From Methanosarcina vacuolata Z-761 (GTDB lineage Archaea; Halobacteriota; Methanosarcinia; Methanosarcinales; Methanosarcinaceae), in assembly GCF_000969905.1 (NCBI RefSeq), contig NZ_CP009520.1:62001-126000 (forward strand): a stretch of 64,000 nucleotides of DNA, written 5' to 3'. The notes under the pieces are model-generated. The model was not told the origin of the DNA. It was given only the letters and a program-made list of their open reading frames with translations, and searched no databases. Both the position numbers and the translations under genes were made by a program. Of the stretch, positions 36,732 through 44,545 are shown in pieces (position 1 is the stretch's first letter; each line of letters starts with the position of its first letter).

Positions 36732-37519
36732 AACGTTTTTATTTCATTTTGATCCCTTTCGTTTTTGAGGAAACTTGTAAGCTCTTCAGGTTTATTAGTA
36801 AAAAACGTAATTTCCAGTTTTGAGTGAGTAGTAACTTTAAGGGCCCACTGATAAGGCGTTAAGAGTTCGGCATTGTAAAATGCCACAAGTAGAATTGTTA
36901 CTGTTGCAATATGTCCCAGAAATAGACTAAGATCAACATAGTTTGAAAGTAATCCTTCAATATATTCAACATATTCAATATATTGCGAGTTCCTTGGCAT
37001 CCCTTCTATAAAGTAGATTGGTATTAAAACTACACAAAACAAACGGGATAGCCATCGTAATGAATGATTATAATTTTTCGTTGTCGAGATTTGAATGATA
37101 TCCTCTTTTTCAATCACAATAGGCTTAAGCAGAGGCTTTTTGATTCTGATTTCCCCAGGTGTTACTGTGACAGCATCGGGGCGATTAAGAAGAAATATTA
37201 TAGGCAGAAAGAACTTAACAAGGCCTGAAAATATAATCAAATAAGAGTCTTCAGGAGTATATGCCCATAAAAGCGAGGAGGCTATTAATGTGGAAAAAAC
37301 GATTATTAAAACCCGCAATAACCACCACCAGTCAAAGAGACTGGCTTGCACTTTAAGAGTTCTGTTTTCCTGGAGATCTGCGGGAGAGGAGCTTAATTGA
37401 ATATTTCCATTTCCCCATTTAAAATCCGGGAGGCAACCTTCCTGCATTTGATTCTGGAGGGAGTTTTTTGTCGGGCACCATCCTATCAGCTTTTCTATGT
37501 ATCTGGACTCCCGGCTCAT
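36728..37519 (-). CDS. DUF1673-type membrane protein, array member 8
   Basis: A 263-residue paralog of member 9, with the motif as KLIGWCPTKNS, membrane segments near 70-110 and 160-225, a central TPGEIRIKKPLLKPIVIEKEDIIQI stretch, and the tail TNKPEELTSFLKNERDQ. Four-base ATGA overlaps join it to both neighbours. The substitution LIGWCP for LMGWCP is one of the few changes in the motif. Function unknown. Confidence 0.75.
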   Translation of the reverse strand: MSRESRYIEKLIGWCPTKNSLQNQMQEGCLPDFKWGNGNIQLSSSPADLQENRTLKVQASLFDWWWLLRVLIIVFSTLIASSLLWAYTPEDSYLIIFSGLVKFFLPIIFLLNRPDAVTVTPGEIRIKKPLLKPIVIEKEDIIQISTTKNYNHSLRWLSRLFCVVLIPIYFIEGMPRNSQYIEYVEYIEGLLSNYVDLSLFLGHIATVTILLVAFYNAELLTPYQWALKVTTHSKLEITFFTNKPEELTSFLKNERDQNEIKTF

Positions 37520-38139
37520 AGTTCTTCATCCTTTTCTCCAAGGACATACAACTTTTGCTGTCCCTTTTCTCTTTTCATGTACATTTTCATATGGTTTTTC
37601 TTCTCCCAGTAAATTAGCTGGAAATAGAATCCCCACATCAGAATCAGGGTTCCTGAAGTGAAAGAGTACAGTGCCTGATCGTTAAAAAGATAAGCTGCAT
37701 AAGACGAGATATAGGGCAATAAAGCCATGAGCAAAGTGAAACCCAAAAATAGGAATAAGATCACGCAGGCAAAAGTTCTTCTAAAGGAAGGAGAAACGAC
37801 AGGATTTCTTTTCACGGCATCGTATTGACGCATCTGTTTTTTCCAGCCGAGCAAATAGATCGGTAAAGAAAGTGAAAGGCCAAGAAGGAAAGCCTCTGTA
37901 TTTACACCTTTTTGAAATAAGTTTATATAAATATAAATAAAGATAATTGGTAGCAAGAGGAGTTGGTTATCAAGCCTGGAATGCTGTTTAGGAATATTAT
38001 TCAGACTTCTTGTCTTTTCTCCTCCGGACTGGTCATTTGCTGCAAAATTAGCAGAGCTAATTCGGGTTTCAGGTTCAAGTGCTTTTGCATTCGGGCACCA
38101 TCCCATAAGCTTTTTTATGTTTTCAACTCTAAGGCTCAC
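37516..38139 (-). CDS. DUF1673-type membrane protein, array member 7
   Basis: A 207-residue member of the middle subgroup (members 3-7). It starts MSLRVENIKKLMGWCPNAKA, has a variable polar region to about residue 55, two membrane segments, the loop KKQMRQYDAVKRNPVVSPS, two more membrane segments, and a tail YWEKKNHMKMYMKREKGQQKLYVLGEKDEEL. Overlaps both neighbours by ATGA. Function unknown. Confidence 0.8.
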   Translation of the reverse strand: MSLRVENIKKLMGWCPNAKALEPETRISSANFAANDQSGGEKTRSLNNIPKQHSRLDNQLLLLPIIFIYIYINLFQKGVNTEAFLLGLSLSLPIYLLGWKKQMRQYDAVKRNPVVSPSFRRTFACVILFLFLGFTLLMALLPYISSYAAYLFNDQALYSFTSGTLILMWGFYFQLIYWEKKNHMKMYMKREKGQQKLYVLGEKDEEL

Positions 38140-38738
38140 ATTTCTTCCTCCTTTTCCCCAATAGCATATGCCTTTTGGAAGCCATTTTCACTTTTAATAT
38201 AAATTCTCATGTGGTTTTTCTTTTCCCAGTGAATTAGCTGAAAATAAAAACCCCACATGAAAAAACAAAGAATTGAAAGTCCGAATAAGGCCAAGTGCCA
38301 GGATTGTATTATCATATAAGTGAGCAACATCATCGGAGCAATAAAAACTATGATTATCAAAAAAATCCAAAGATATGATAATTTAGAGATATAACGGACA
38401 ATAGGCTTTTTCGCAACGTCGTTGAACCGCTGAATCCGCTCATTCCAGTGAAATACAAAATAAAATAAGGGAGGTAATGGTGCAAAAAGGGATGGGAGAA
38501 GGCCCATGTGATTGTATATAAGGAAATGAACAAATGTTAAAAAAATAGCAAATAGAAGAATTTGATTGCTTTCTCTCTGGAGCCATCCAGGATTCTTTAA
38601 ACAGCTGTTATCTCCCCTTGCCCTGTCCGGAACATTGGAATCAAAATTTTCAAGGTCAATATTCCTTCTAGCTTCATATGCTTTTGCATTTGGGCACCAA
38701 CCCATTAGCTTTTTTATGTATTCGACTTTAAGGCTCAT
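38136..38738 (-). CDS. DUF1673-type membrane protein, array member 6
   Basis: A 200-residue paralog, closest to member 5: the two share an almost identical opening (MSLKVEYIKKLMGWCPNAKA) and the same PDRARG/LKxPGWLxxESNQILLF region. Four membrane segments are visible and the loop reads ERIQRFNDVAKKPIVRYISK. The tail is YWEKKNHMRIYIKSENGFQK-like with a terminal acidic EKEEEM. ATGA overlaps on both sides. It appears to be a recent duplicate of member 5. Confidence 0.8.
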   Translation of the reverse strand: MSLKVEYIKKLMGWCPNAKAYEARRNIDLENFDSNVPDRARGDNSCLKNPGWLQRESNQILLFAIFLTFVHFLIYNHMGLLPSLFAPLPPLFYFVFHWNERIQRFNDVAKKPIVRYISKLSYLWIFLIIIVFIAPMMLLTYMIIQSWHLALFGLSILCFFMWGFYFQLIHWEKKNHMRIYIKSENGFQKAYAIGEKEEEM

Positions 38739-39355
38739 ATTTCTTCCTCCTTTTTCCCAAGAGCATATGTTTTTTGGAAGCCATTTTCAAATATTATACA
38801 AATTTTCATGTGATTTTTCATCTCCCAGTAAATTAACTGGAAATAAAAGCCCCACATAAAGAACCAAAGAATTGAAATATAAAATATCGGTATCGATTGA
38901 CTGCCAAAGTTGAATATGTAAGAGAGAACTATAAGAAGAGATGTGAATAGAATAGTAAAAATTATGAATAGTAAACCTGGAAGATATTTTTCTTTAGAGC
39001 CATAACGAGTAATAGGTTTTCTCGCAATGTCGTTGTATCGCTGCATTTGCTTATTCCAGCGTAATACTAACTGAGATAGGGCCACTAAAAATCCAGCAAG
39101 TAAATAGAGCAGGTTCAGATCTATCAGATTAATCATCAGGAGATACACAAACGTTAAAAAAATATCAAATAGAAGAATTTGATTACTTTCTTTCCGGAGC
39201 CATCCAGGGTCCTTTAAATCTCCATTTTCTCCCCTTGCTCTGTCCGGAATATCGGAATCAAAACTTTCAAGATGAGCGTGCTGTCTGGCTTCATATGCTT
39301 TTGCATTTGGGCACCAACCCATTAGCTTTTTTATGTATTCAACTTTAAGGCTCAT
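38735..39355 (-). CDS. DUF1673-type membrane protein, array member 5
   Basis: A 206-residue paralog with four membrane segments, loop NKQMQRYNDIARKPITRYGSK, and a shortened tail (YWEMKNHMKICIIFENGFQK). The first 75 residues match member 6 closely, the later ones less so, suggesting duplication followed by uneven divergence or exchange. Overlaps neighbours by ATGA. Confidence 0.8.
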   Translation of the reverse strand: MSLKVEYIKKLMGWCPNAKAYEARQHAHLESFDSDIPDRARGENGDLKDPGWLRKESNQILLFDIFLTFVYLLMINLIDLNLLYLLAGFLVALSQLVLRWNKQMQRYNDIARKPITRYGSKEKYLPGLLFIIFTILFTSLLIVLSYIFNFGSQSIPIFYISILWFFMWGFYFQLIYWEMKNHMKICIIFENGFQKTYALGKKEEEI

Positions 39356-39969
39356 ATTTCTTCCTCTTCTTCCCCGATAGCATATGTTTTTTGGAAGCCA
39401 TTTTCATTTTTGATATGAATTATCATGTGATTTTTTTTCTCCCAGTAAAATAGCTGAAGACAGGTTCCCCACATAGTAAGAATCCAGGTTGCTGCAATAA
39501 AAGAATACATTGATTGAGAGTTAATAGAAGAAGGCGTGTTAGACAAGAAAACTATAGGTGGGAAACTCAAAAACAAAATTAGGGATAAGAAAACAAAGAA
39601 GAGTACTATTTTAGAGACATAACGAACAGTGGTTTTTTTTGCGGCAGCATCGTACTCACGTATCTGATTTTTCCAGAAAAGTAAATTTATCAGCAAAGAA
39701 AACAAAATGCCCAAAAAGAATAAATCAAAATTTACACCCTTTACTAATAGCATAACTGTGTAAACAGGAGTTAAGAAAAGTGTTGGTAAGAGTAGTCTGA
39801 CATCAAGCCTGGAAAAACGGCTAAGAGCCATCGGAATCCTGACTTTTTCTCCTCGAGGTTGATCATATGCTTCAAAATTAACAGGGCTAACTCTAGATCC
39901 GGTTTCAATTGTTTTTGCATTCGGGCACCATCCCATTAGCTTTCTAATGTATTTTGCTTCCCAATTCAT
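39352..39969 (-). CDS. DUF1673-type membrane protein, array member 4
   Basis: A 205-residue paralog beginning MNWEAKYIRKLMGWCPNAK, with the polar region containing NFEAYDQPRGEK, membrane segments near 55-95 and 118-170, the loop KNQIREYDAAAKKTTVRYVSK, and tail YWEKKNHMIIHIKNENGFQK. Overlaps both neighbours by ATGA. Function unknown. Confidence 0.8.
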   Translation of the reverse strand: MNWEAKYIRKLMGWCPNAKTIETGSRVSPVNFEAYDQPRGEKVRIPMALSRFSRLDVRLLLPTLFLTPVYTVMLLVKGVNFDLFFLGILFSLLINLLFWKNQIREYDAAAKKTTVRYVSKIVLFFVFLSLILFLSFPPIVFLSNTPSSINSQSMYSFIAATWILTMWGTCLQLFYWEKKNHMIIHIKNENGFQKTYAIGEEEEEI

Positions 39970-40583
39970 GACTCTCCCTCCTTTTCCCCAATAGCATACA
40001 TCTTTTGGAATCCCTTTTCACTTTTCACATAAATTTTCATATGACTTTTTCTTTCCCAGTAAATTAACTGAAGATAACTTCCCCATAACAGAATCAAAGC
40101 CCCTACAGTTAAGGAATACATTGACTGAGCGTTAAGAAAAGAGGGTATCTGAGATAAGAAGACCATAGGCAAAATTAAGAACAAGATTAGGACTAAGAAA
40201 ACCCATAAGAGCGTTTTCTTTGAGGAAGAGCGAACAATGGATTTTTTTGCCAGGGAATCGTAATGATGCATCTGCTTTTTCCAGCCGAGCAGGTAAATCA
40301 GCAGAGAAAGTAAAAAACCTAAAAAGAGAGCTTCTGCATTTATACCTTTTTGAAATAGCAAATTTATGTAAACAAGAGTTAGGAATAATGTTGGTAAGAG
40401 AATTCGGATATCAAATCTGGAAAAAAGCCTGGAAATACGACTTGCAATCTCTGGATTCCTGTCTTTTTCTCCTCCAGATTGACCATATAATTCAAAATTA
40501 GTAGGGATAATTCGAGATCCGGTTTCAAGTGTTTTTACATTCGGACACCATCCCATCAGTTTCTTGATGTATTCCAGAGTCAT
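39966..40583 (-). CDS. DUF1673-type membrane protein, array member 3
   Basis: A 205-residue paralog beginning MTLEYIKKLMGWCPNVK, with NFELYGQSGGEKDRNPE, four membrane segments, loop KKQMHHYDSLAKKSIVRSSSK, and tail YWERKSHMKIYVKSEKGFQK. A 13-base gap with ggag separates it from member 2; from here downstream every gene start overlaps the previous stop. Function unknown. Confidence 0.8.
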   Translation of the reverse strand: MTLEYIKKLMGWCPNVKTLETGSRIIPTNFELYGQSGGEKDRNPEIASRISRLFSRFDIRILLPTLFLTLVYINLLFQKGINAEALFLGFLLSLLIYLLGWKKQMHHYDSLAKKSIVRSSSKKTLLWVFLVLILFLILPMVFLSQIPSFLNAQSMYSLTVGALILLWGSYLQLIYWERKSHMKIYVKSEKGFQKMYAIGEKEGES

Positions 40584-40596
40584 AGCATCTCTCCGT

Positions 40597-41298
40597 TTAT
40601 TTATTTACAATGTAGACTCCCGGCATTTTGCGCCCGTACACAATGATTATTTTCCCATTCCTTTTTTCCCAGTACATATCTGTAAGGTAATACAGAAAAG
40701 CCGTCAAACAAAAGCCAGATAGAAATGCTATAATGTATTTCCAGCCAAGAAATGAACTTAAGCCGAGAAGCACTACTAAGCCAGTTGAATCAAAATTAAA
40801 ATAATAAAACAAAGCTATCAAACAAAAGGCAGAAATAAAAAACAAAATGAGTCCCCAATTAAACTGTGAAAAAAAGAGATACAGTAGTACCAGGGAAAGT
40901 AGTAGATTTATAATTCTCCATTTTGGAGATACAATATTCTTCTTTATTTTCTTGCCTGTGTTTTTTATTTTATTCAAGAAATGCCAGTTCCAGATGCACA
41001 AGAGCAGGTTAAAAATGGTTCCGATAGTTAACCCAAATATGAAACCTTTATCCATAGGATGAATGCCCAGAAATCCAATTCCCAATACAGAAAAAAGAGT
41101 CAATCCAGAGGATATTACTAATGCTCTATTATGGCGTTTGTTCCACCAACCAGTGGGTAAAACCGGAAGACTTCCAGCATCTCTCCCTTTAGCTTGGTCA
41201 CTGGCTTCAAAATATTTAGAATGGATGGAATGTTGAGTTTCAAGCATTTTTGCATTCGGGCACCATCCCATCAGTTTCTTGATGTATTCCAGAGTCAT
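40597..41298 (-). CDS. DUF1673-type membrane protein, array member 2
   Basis: About 233 residues. The ATG at 41298 (MTLEYIKKLMGWCPNAKMLE) is chosen because it matches the other members and gives the same 13-base gap as between members 2 and 3; an ATG at 41319 would add seven residues and overlap member 1. It belongs with member 1: both share HxxYFEAxxQxxGxDA, PxGWWNxRHNRxL and WNWHFLNKIKN. It has more membrane segments than the middle group (about six), as the interior repeats a LLLSLVLLYLFF-type stretch. The tail is short and lacks the KNHM motif. Confidence 0.78.
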   Translation of the reverse strand: MTLEYIKKLMGWCPNAKMLETQHSIHSKYFEASDQAKGRDAGSLPVLPTGWWNKRHNRALVISSGLTLFSVLGIGFLGIHPMDKGFIFGLTIGTIFNLLLCIWNWHFLNKIKNTGKKIKKNIVSPKWRIINLLLSLVLLYLFFSQFNWGLILFFISAFCLIALFYYFNFDSTGLVVLLGLSSFLGWKYIIAFLSGFCLTAFLYYLTDMYWEKRNGKIIIVYGRKMPGVYIVNK

Positions 41299-41311
41299 GT
41301 GTCCATTCCAT

Positions 41312-41893
41312 TCATGCATTTACAATGTAGATATCTGGCATGTAACTCCCTTCCAGAAGCACAATTTTTTCGTTTTTCTTTTCCCAGTATACATCTGTAA
41401 GGTAATACAGAAAAGTTGTCAAACAAAAACCGGAAATAAATGCCAAAACAACTCTCCAGCCAACCAGTGAAGACTGTGTAAGCAGCGTTGTAAGGCCTAA
41501 TAACCCAGATATGACTATCAATTTATTTTTTGTCTGAACTCTTTTGCTGGAGTTTTTTATTTTATTCAAAAAATGCCAGTTCCAGATGCAAAGAGGCAGG
41601 TTAAAGATAGTTCCGATAATTAACCCAAATATGAAACTTTCATCTCTGAGATGCACCCCAAAAAATCCAATTCCCAACAAAGATACAAGAGTCAACCCTG
41701 AGGACACCATTAAGGTCCTGTTATGGCGTCTGTTCCACCAGCCGGAGGGTAAAGGCGAATTTGCGGCATCTTTTCCTCTGGACTGGTTGTTCGCTTCAAA
41801 ATATTCAGGGTGGATGACATTTTGAGTTTCAATCGTTTTTGCGTTTGGACACCACCCCATAAGCTTCCTTATACTTTTTGTGAATACGTCCAT
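41312..41893 (-). CDS. DUF1673-type membrane protein, array member 1
   Basis: A 193-residue protein, the first membrane gene after the regulator, 40 bp downstream of it. It begins MDVFTKSIRKLMGWCPNAK and shares its middle with member 2 (SGWWNRRHNRTLMVSSGLTL, LCIWNWHFLNKIKN). About four membrane segments; tail YWEKKNEKIVLLEGSYMPDIYIV. Function unknown. Confidence 0.8.
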   Translation of the reverse strand: MDVFTKSIRKLMGWCPNAKTIETQNVIHPEYFEANNQSRGKDAANSPLPSGWWNRRHNRTLMVSSGLTLVSLLGIGFFGVHLRDESFIFGLIIGTIFNLPLCIWNWHFLNKIKNSSKRVQTKNKLIVISGLLGLTTLLTQSSLVGWRVVLAFISGFCLTTFLYYLTDVYWEKKNEKIVLLEGSYMPDIYIVNA

Positions 41894-41933
41894 CTTTAAC
41901 CCTTCACTTAATTTTACCTGCCTTTAGTCAGGC

Positions 41934-42383
41934 CTATTCAATCGATTCTTTTAATTTCTCAAATAATTCATCAGCTATCTTTGTGGGATCTTCCGTACTC
42001 TGGAGTTTGAGCTGCATCTCTTCTGCAAAGTCCCAGAGAAGTTCAATGCATTCCCTGTACCTCTCGCAAGACCCGCATTCACCTTCGTGTTCGTACCAGA
42101 CTTGCATTCCGTGTTTTGCCGAGACAAAGATTATTGCGTTGGCTTTGAAAGGGACCGATTTTCCAAAGAGTATCCCCTTTTTTGAGTCAAGTTTTTCTAC
42201 TTCGATCCTGTTTGCACTGGCCATTTCAAGCAGGGTTTCTTCAATGCGTTTATCCATACTAAGAAGGGCTCGCGAGACCGCCTGCCTGGAGACCCCGAAA
42301 CGTTTTGCGATATTGATATTCGGAAGCCCGTTTCGGCGCAGAACCCAGAATTCAAACTGTTTTTCACCTGCTGGAAGAAACAT
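41934..42383 (-). CDS. Helix-turn-helix regulator with Cys3 motif, heading the DUF1673 array
   Basis: A 149-residue likely transcription factor. Residues 1-45 form a helix-turn-helix (QFEFWVLRRNGLPNINIAKRFGVSRQAVSRAL, similar to sigma-70 region 4/resolvase types). The middle (60-97) is a small beta region and residues 103-112 hold Cys103-x2-Cys106-x5-Cys112 in GECGSCERYREC, a possible metal or Fe-S site, followed by a helical tail. It lies 40 bp upstream of array member 1 on the same strand, so regulator and membrane genes probably share a promoter near 42400. A damaged second copy lies at 43103-43303. Function of the target system is unknown. Confidence 0.75.
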   Translation of the reverse strand: MFLPAGEKQFEFWVLRRNGLPNINIAKRFGVSRQAVSRALLSMDKRIEETLLEMASANRIEVEKLDSKKGILFGKSVPFKANAIIFVSAKHGMQVWYEHEGECGSCERYRECIELLWDFAEEMQLKLQSTEDPTKIADELFEKLKESIE

Positions 42384-42418
42384 ATGTAAACATCTGAACG
42401 TTGACTATATATAACTTT
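42381..42418 (-). promoter_or_regulatory. Promoter and operator-like sequence of the regulator operon
   Basis: On the minus strand a TATA box-like ttatatat (about 42405-42413) lies some 25-30 bp before the start, and around the start codon the sequence catatgtaaacatctg (42381-42396) is an imperfect version of the palindrome found at the duplicate copy (43298-43313). Autoregulation is inferred. Confidence 0.4.
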
Positions 42419-42637
42419 CTGCTCTGAAAATTTTTGAAGCTATTTGTCTAAAAAAATTCTTCTCTCTAAAGATAATTCTAAAATCTTATTAAAAGCAGTT
42501 TAATGACCTGACCATAAAAAATATATAGAAACTGATTAAAGTTTAATCAGAGCTTTATATATTTTTACAAATATCTATATATTAAATCCCATTTTTGAAA
42601 TTATAAAATGAAAATGTAAAATCAATAGGGATGTTTT

Positions 42638-43054
42638 ATGCAAAAAGATAGTGATTTTGAAATAAATCCTGAAGTTATATATTTTTCTGAAGACTCAATA
42701 GCCGAAAATGAAAACGAAAAAAATAAGAAAGAAACTGAAGAATTTGAAGCCCAAGCTGCAGCATCTATTGATTCCAGAACCTATGAACACTCTTCTTTTT
42801 TTCTCGGTATACCTTTGATTATTATTATTGGGGGTATAAGAAGCAGTTATGAAAGTGTTTTCTCCATTGAATATAAAGGAAAAAACGTAGTTGTACTATA
42901 CAATGGTATCTGCCTTGTCTCAGTAGCGGACAGACTTTTTATTCACGGAAAATGGGACAAGGGAAAAAGGCTCGGAATACAGGGAAATGTCGTTGTTGCG
43001 GACAGAATTGAAAATTTGAGTTCTGGGCTTGTCTTCAGTCATGACAGTCAATGA
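42638..43054 (+). CDS. Short membrane-associated protein A, divergent from the regulator operon
   Basis: A 138-residue protein, no family recognised. The first 45 residues are highly acidic and polar; a hydrophobic segment follows (FFLGIPLIIIIGGI, about 52-66), then a beta-rich C-terminal region ending in HGKWDKGKRLGIQGNVVVADRIENLSS. That end looks like a small beta-barrel (OB-like) module. The last 80 bp of similarity are identical in DNA to the gene at 43799. Transcribed away from the regulator, possibly from a shared control region. Confidence 0.65.
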   Translation: MQKDSDFEINPEVIYFSEDSIAENENEKNKKETEEFEAQAAASIDSRTYEHSSFFLGIPLIIIIGGIRSSYESVFSIEYKGKNVVVLYNGICLVSVADRLFIHGKWDKGKRLGIQGNVVVADRIENLSSGLVFSHDSQ

Positions 43055-43102
43055 CCCTGCCTGGAAACTGTTCTATCAGGATTCACGTTAATTAGAGTCC
43101 GC
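43055..43102. other. Junction of duplicated block
   Basis: Short stretch between protein A and the truncated regulator copy; its ctggaaactgttctatcagg resembles the sequence just after the gene at 43799 (ggcaactgttctaccag), showing that the duplicated block includes DNA past the stop codon. Confidence 0.5.
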
Positions 43103-43303
43103 ATGAATTTGCTTTCGACTTCAATCCTGTTTGCCCTGGCCATCTCAAGCAGATTTCTTCGATGCGCTATTTATACTAAGAAAGGCTCGCGAGACCGCCT
43201 GCCTGGAGACCCCGAAACGTTTTGCGATATTGATATTCGGGAGCCCGTTTCGGCGCAGAACCCAGAATTCAAACTGTTTTTCACCTGCTGGAAGAAACAC
43301 ATG
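43103..43303 (-). pseudogene. Truncated copy of the helix-turn-helix regulator
   Basis: Aligned with 42188-42383, this copy keeps the first 43 or so residues (FLPAGEKQFEFWVLRRNGLPN through the helix-turn-helix) nearly unchanged, then diverges, frameshifts and stops without the beta region or the Cys3 motif. The start codon is GTG instead of ATG. The upstream promoter region is also conserved, so it may still be transcribed and could make a short DNA-binding peptide. Confidence 0.7.
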
Positions 43304-43313
43304 TAAACATGTG
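43298..43313. promoter_or_regulatory. Perfect palindrome at the start of the truncated regulator
   Basis: cacatgtaaacatgtg is a perfect inverted repeat with 7-bp arms and a 2-bp centre. It spans the start codon of the truncated regulator and lies beside a TATA-like tttatataac (about 43323-43332). A weaker version stands at 42381-42396. Probably the regulator's binding site, by inference. Confidence 0.5.
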
Positions 43314-43798
43314 AATGTTGACTTTATATAACTTCCTCTCTCATTAACTTTGTTGAGTCTCTTTAATGAAAATTTTTGCCAGATGAAGAAATCCTGAAGT
43401 TTTGTTAAGAATAGATTGAAGATCTGGTCATAAAACATATATAGAATAACATTAAAATTTATTCACAAATATAACTATTTATTGAATAATATAAAATTTG
43501 AATTCGATGTTATGGTACTATAAGTTCGAAGTTGAGGATTTATTTAGGTCTTGATATGCCGAAGAAATTATTCAGAATAAATTTAGAGATCCTGTTTCTT
43601 TTGGAAGATTCCCGAAAACTGGTGCAGACTCTCTCCAATGTTAAACTCTCTATAAATCCTGCACTTCCAAAAGTGACTGAACGCGGTGTTGCTCAATCTG
43701 TTCAAAATATGTAGGGCTGATGATCTCTGCGTTTTTAGGACTGATTCGCTTTTATATTGCTAGTAAATGGAATAAAAGTACAGAACTAAGTTTTAAGA
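43314..43798. other. Spacer between the truncated regulator and protein B
   Basis: AT-rich. A 60-codon open frame at 43532-43714 (including MPKKLFRINLEILFLLEDSRK) has no convincing ribosome-binding site and no recognisable family; not called as a gene. Confidence 0.4.
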
Positions 43799-44329
43799 GT
43801 GATAAATGTGACTAGAATATCAAATTCTCTCGTGATCGGGGTAATTGTAGTATTTATTGTAGGAACCATACTTTTTTATTCATATTCCGTAGGCCAGCTA
43901 CTCTGGGGCATTATAGCTGCGGGGATGATTATTCTGATTGCAGTTATGCTACTTTTTTTGCCGCTTATCACAGACCCTTTGAACTCATCCGGTTACAGGG
44001 GAAATGAGAAATCCGAATCTTTTGGCGTTGAATCTATATGTCTAGGCGATTCCATAGTTTATGAAAGACCATTTTTCTTCATCGGCTTGCCTTTCATTAT
44101 AATTGCTCTAGGAGGTATATTTTCTAAATACGAAAGTATATTTTCTATAGCATATGAGAGTGGAACAACATTGGTTCTATATCATGGAGTCTGTTTTGTT
44201 TTAAAAGACGACAAACTTAGCATTAGGGGTAAATGGTACAGGGGAAAAAGGCTCGGAATACAGGGAAATGTCGTTGTTGCGGACAGAATTGAAAATTTGA
44301 GTTCTGGGCTTGTCTTCAGTCGTAAATGA
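43799..44329 (+). CDS. Short membrane protein B, paralog of the protein at 42638
   Basis: About 176 residues from a GTG start. It begins with two membrane segments (SLVIGVIVVFIVGTILFYSYS and LLWGIIAAGMIILIAVMLLF) that protein A lacks, then a polar part, a third hydrophobic segment (FFIGLPFIIIALGGIF) and the shared C-terminal module IRGKWYRGKRLGIQGNVVVADRIENLSSGLVFS. So protein A looks like a shortened version or a different fusion of the same C-terminal domain. Function unknown. Confidence 0.6.
   Translation: MINVTRISNSLVIGVIVVFIVGTILFYSYSVGQLLWGIIAAGMIILIAVMLLFLPLITDPLNSSGYRGNEKSESFGVESICLGDSIVYERPFFFIGLPFIIIALGGIFSKYESIFSIAYESGTTLVLYHGVCFVLKDDKLSIRGKWYRGKRLGIQGNVVVADRIENLSSGLVFSRK
44242..44321 (+). 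repeat. 80-bp block identical to 42961-43040
   Basis: From gggaaaaaggctcggaatac to gtcttcagtc the two loci are the same base for base over 80 bp, while the upstream parts of the two genes have diverged. This suggests recent copying or gene conversion of the C-terminal module. Confidence 0.9.
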
Positions 44330-44415
44330 CTTTATATGGCAACTGTTCTACCAGATCATCGGGCAGTTCTGGCAGGTCTACCGCTTTCAGTTGTAAATGA
44401 CTTTATATGGCAACT
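44314..44415. repeat. Direct repeat copying the end of protein B's gene
   Basis: cagtcgtaaatgactttata-type sequence at 44314-44344, containing the stop codon of the gene, recurs at 44384-44415 with few changes (ctttcagttgtaaatgactt). Confidence 0.75.
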
Positions 44416-44442
44416 ATTTTGCCAGGGTTCTAGTGCCATGGC

Positions 44443-44545
44443 AATTTAATTATTTAGTATAATTTTTGATAGCTTCTCATCAACATATAACGATTCAGAG
44501 TTAACATGTTGACCAATAACTAAATTTTCAAGACACCAGTGTCGA
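44443..44545. repeat. Dispersed ~100-bp repeat, copy B
   Basis: Second copy of the element at 5870-5975, in the same orientation, sharing tataatttttgata, taacgattcaga and taactaaattttcaagaca. It lies in the gap after the duplicated regulator block. Confidence 0.6.

Noticed and set aside
43532-43714. 60-codon frame in the duplicated regulator region
   Set aside because: No ribosome-binding site, no similarity to a family, and it ends before protein B in a different frame.
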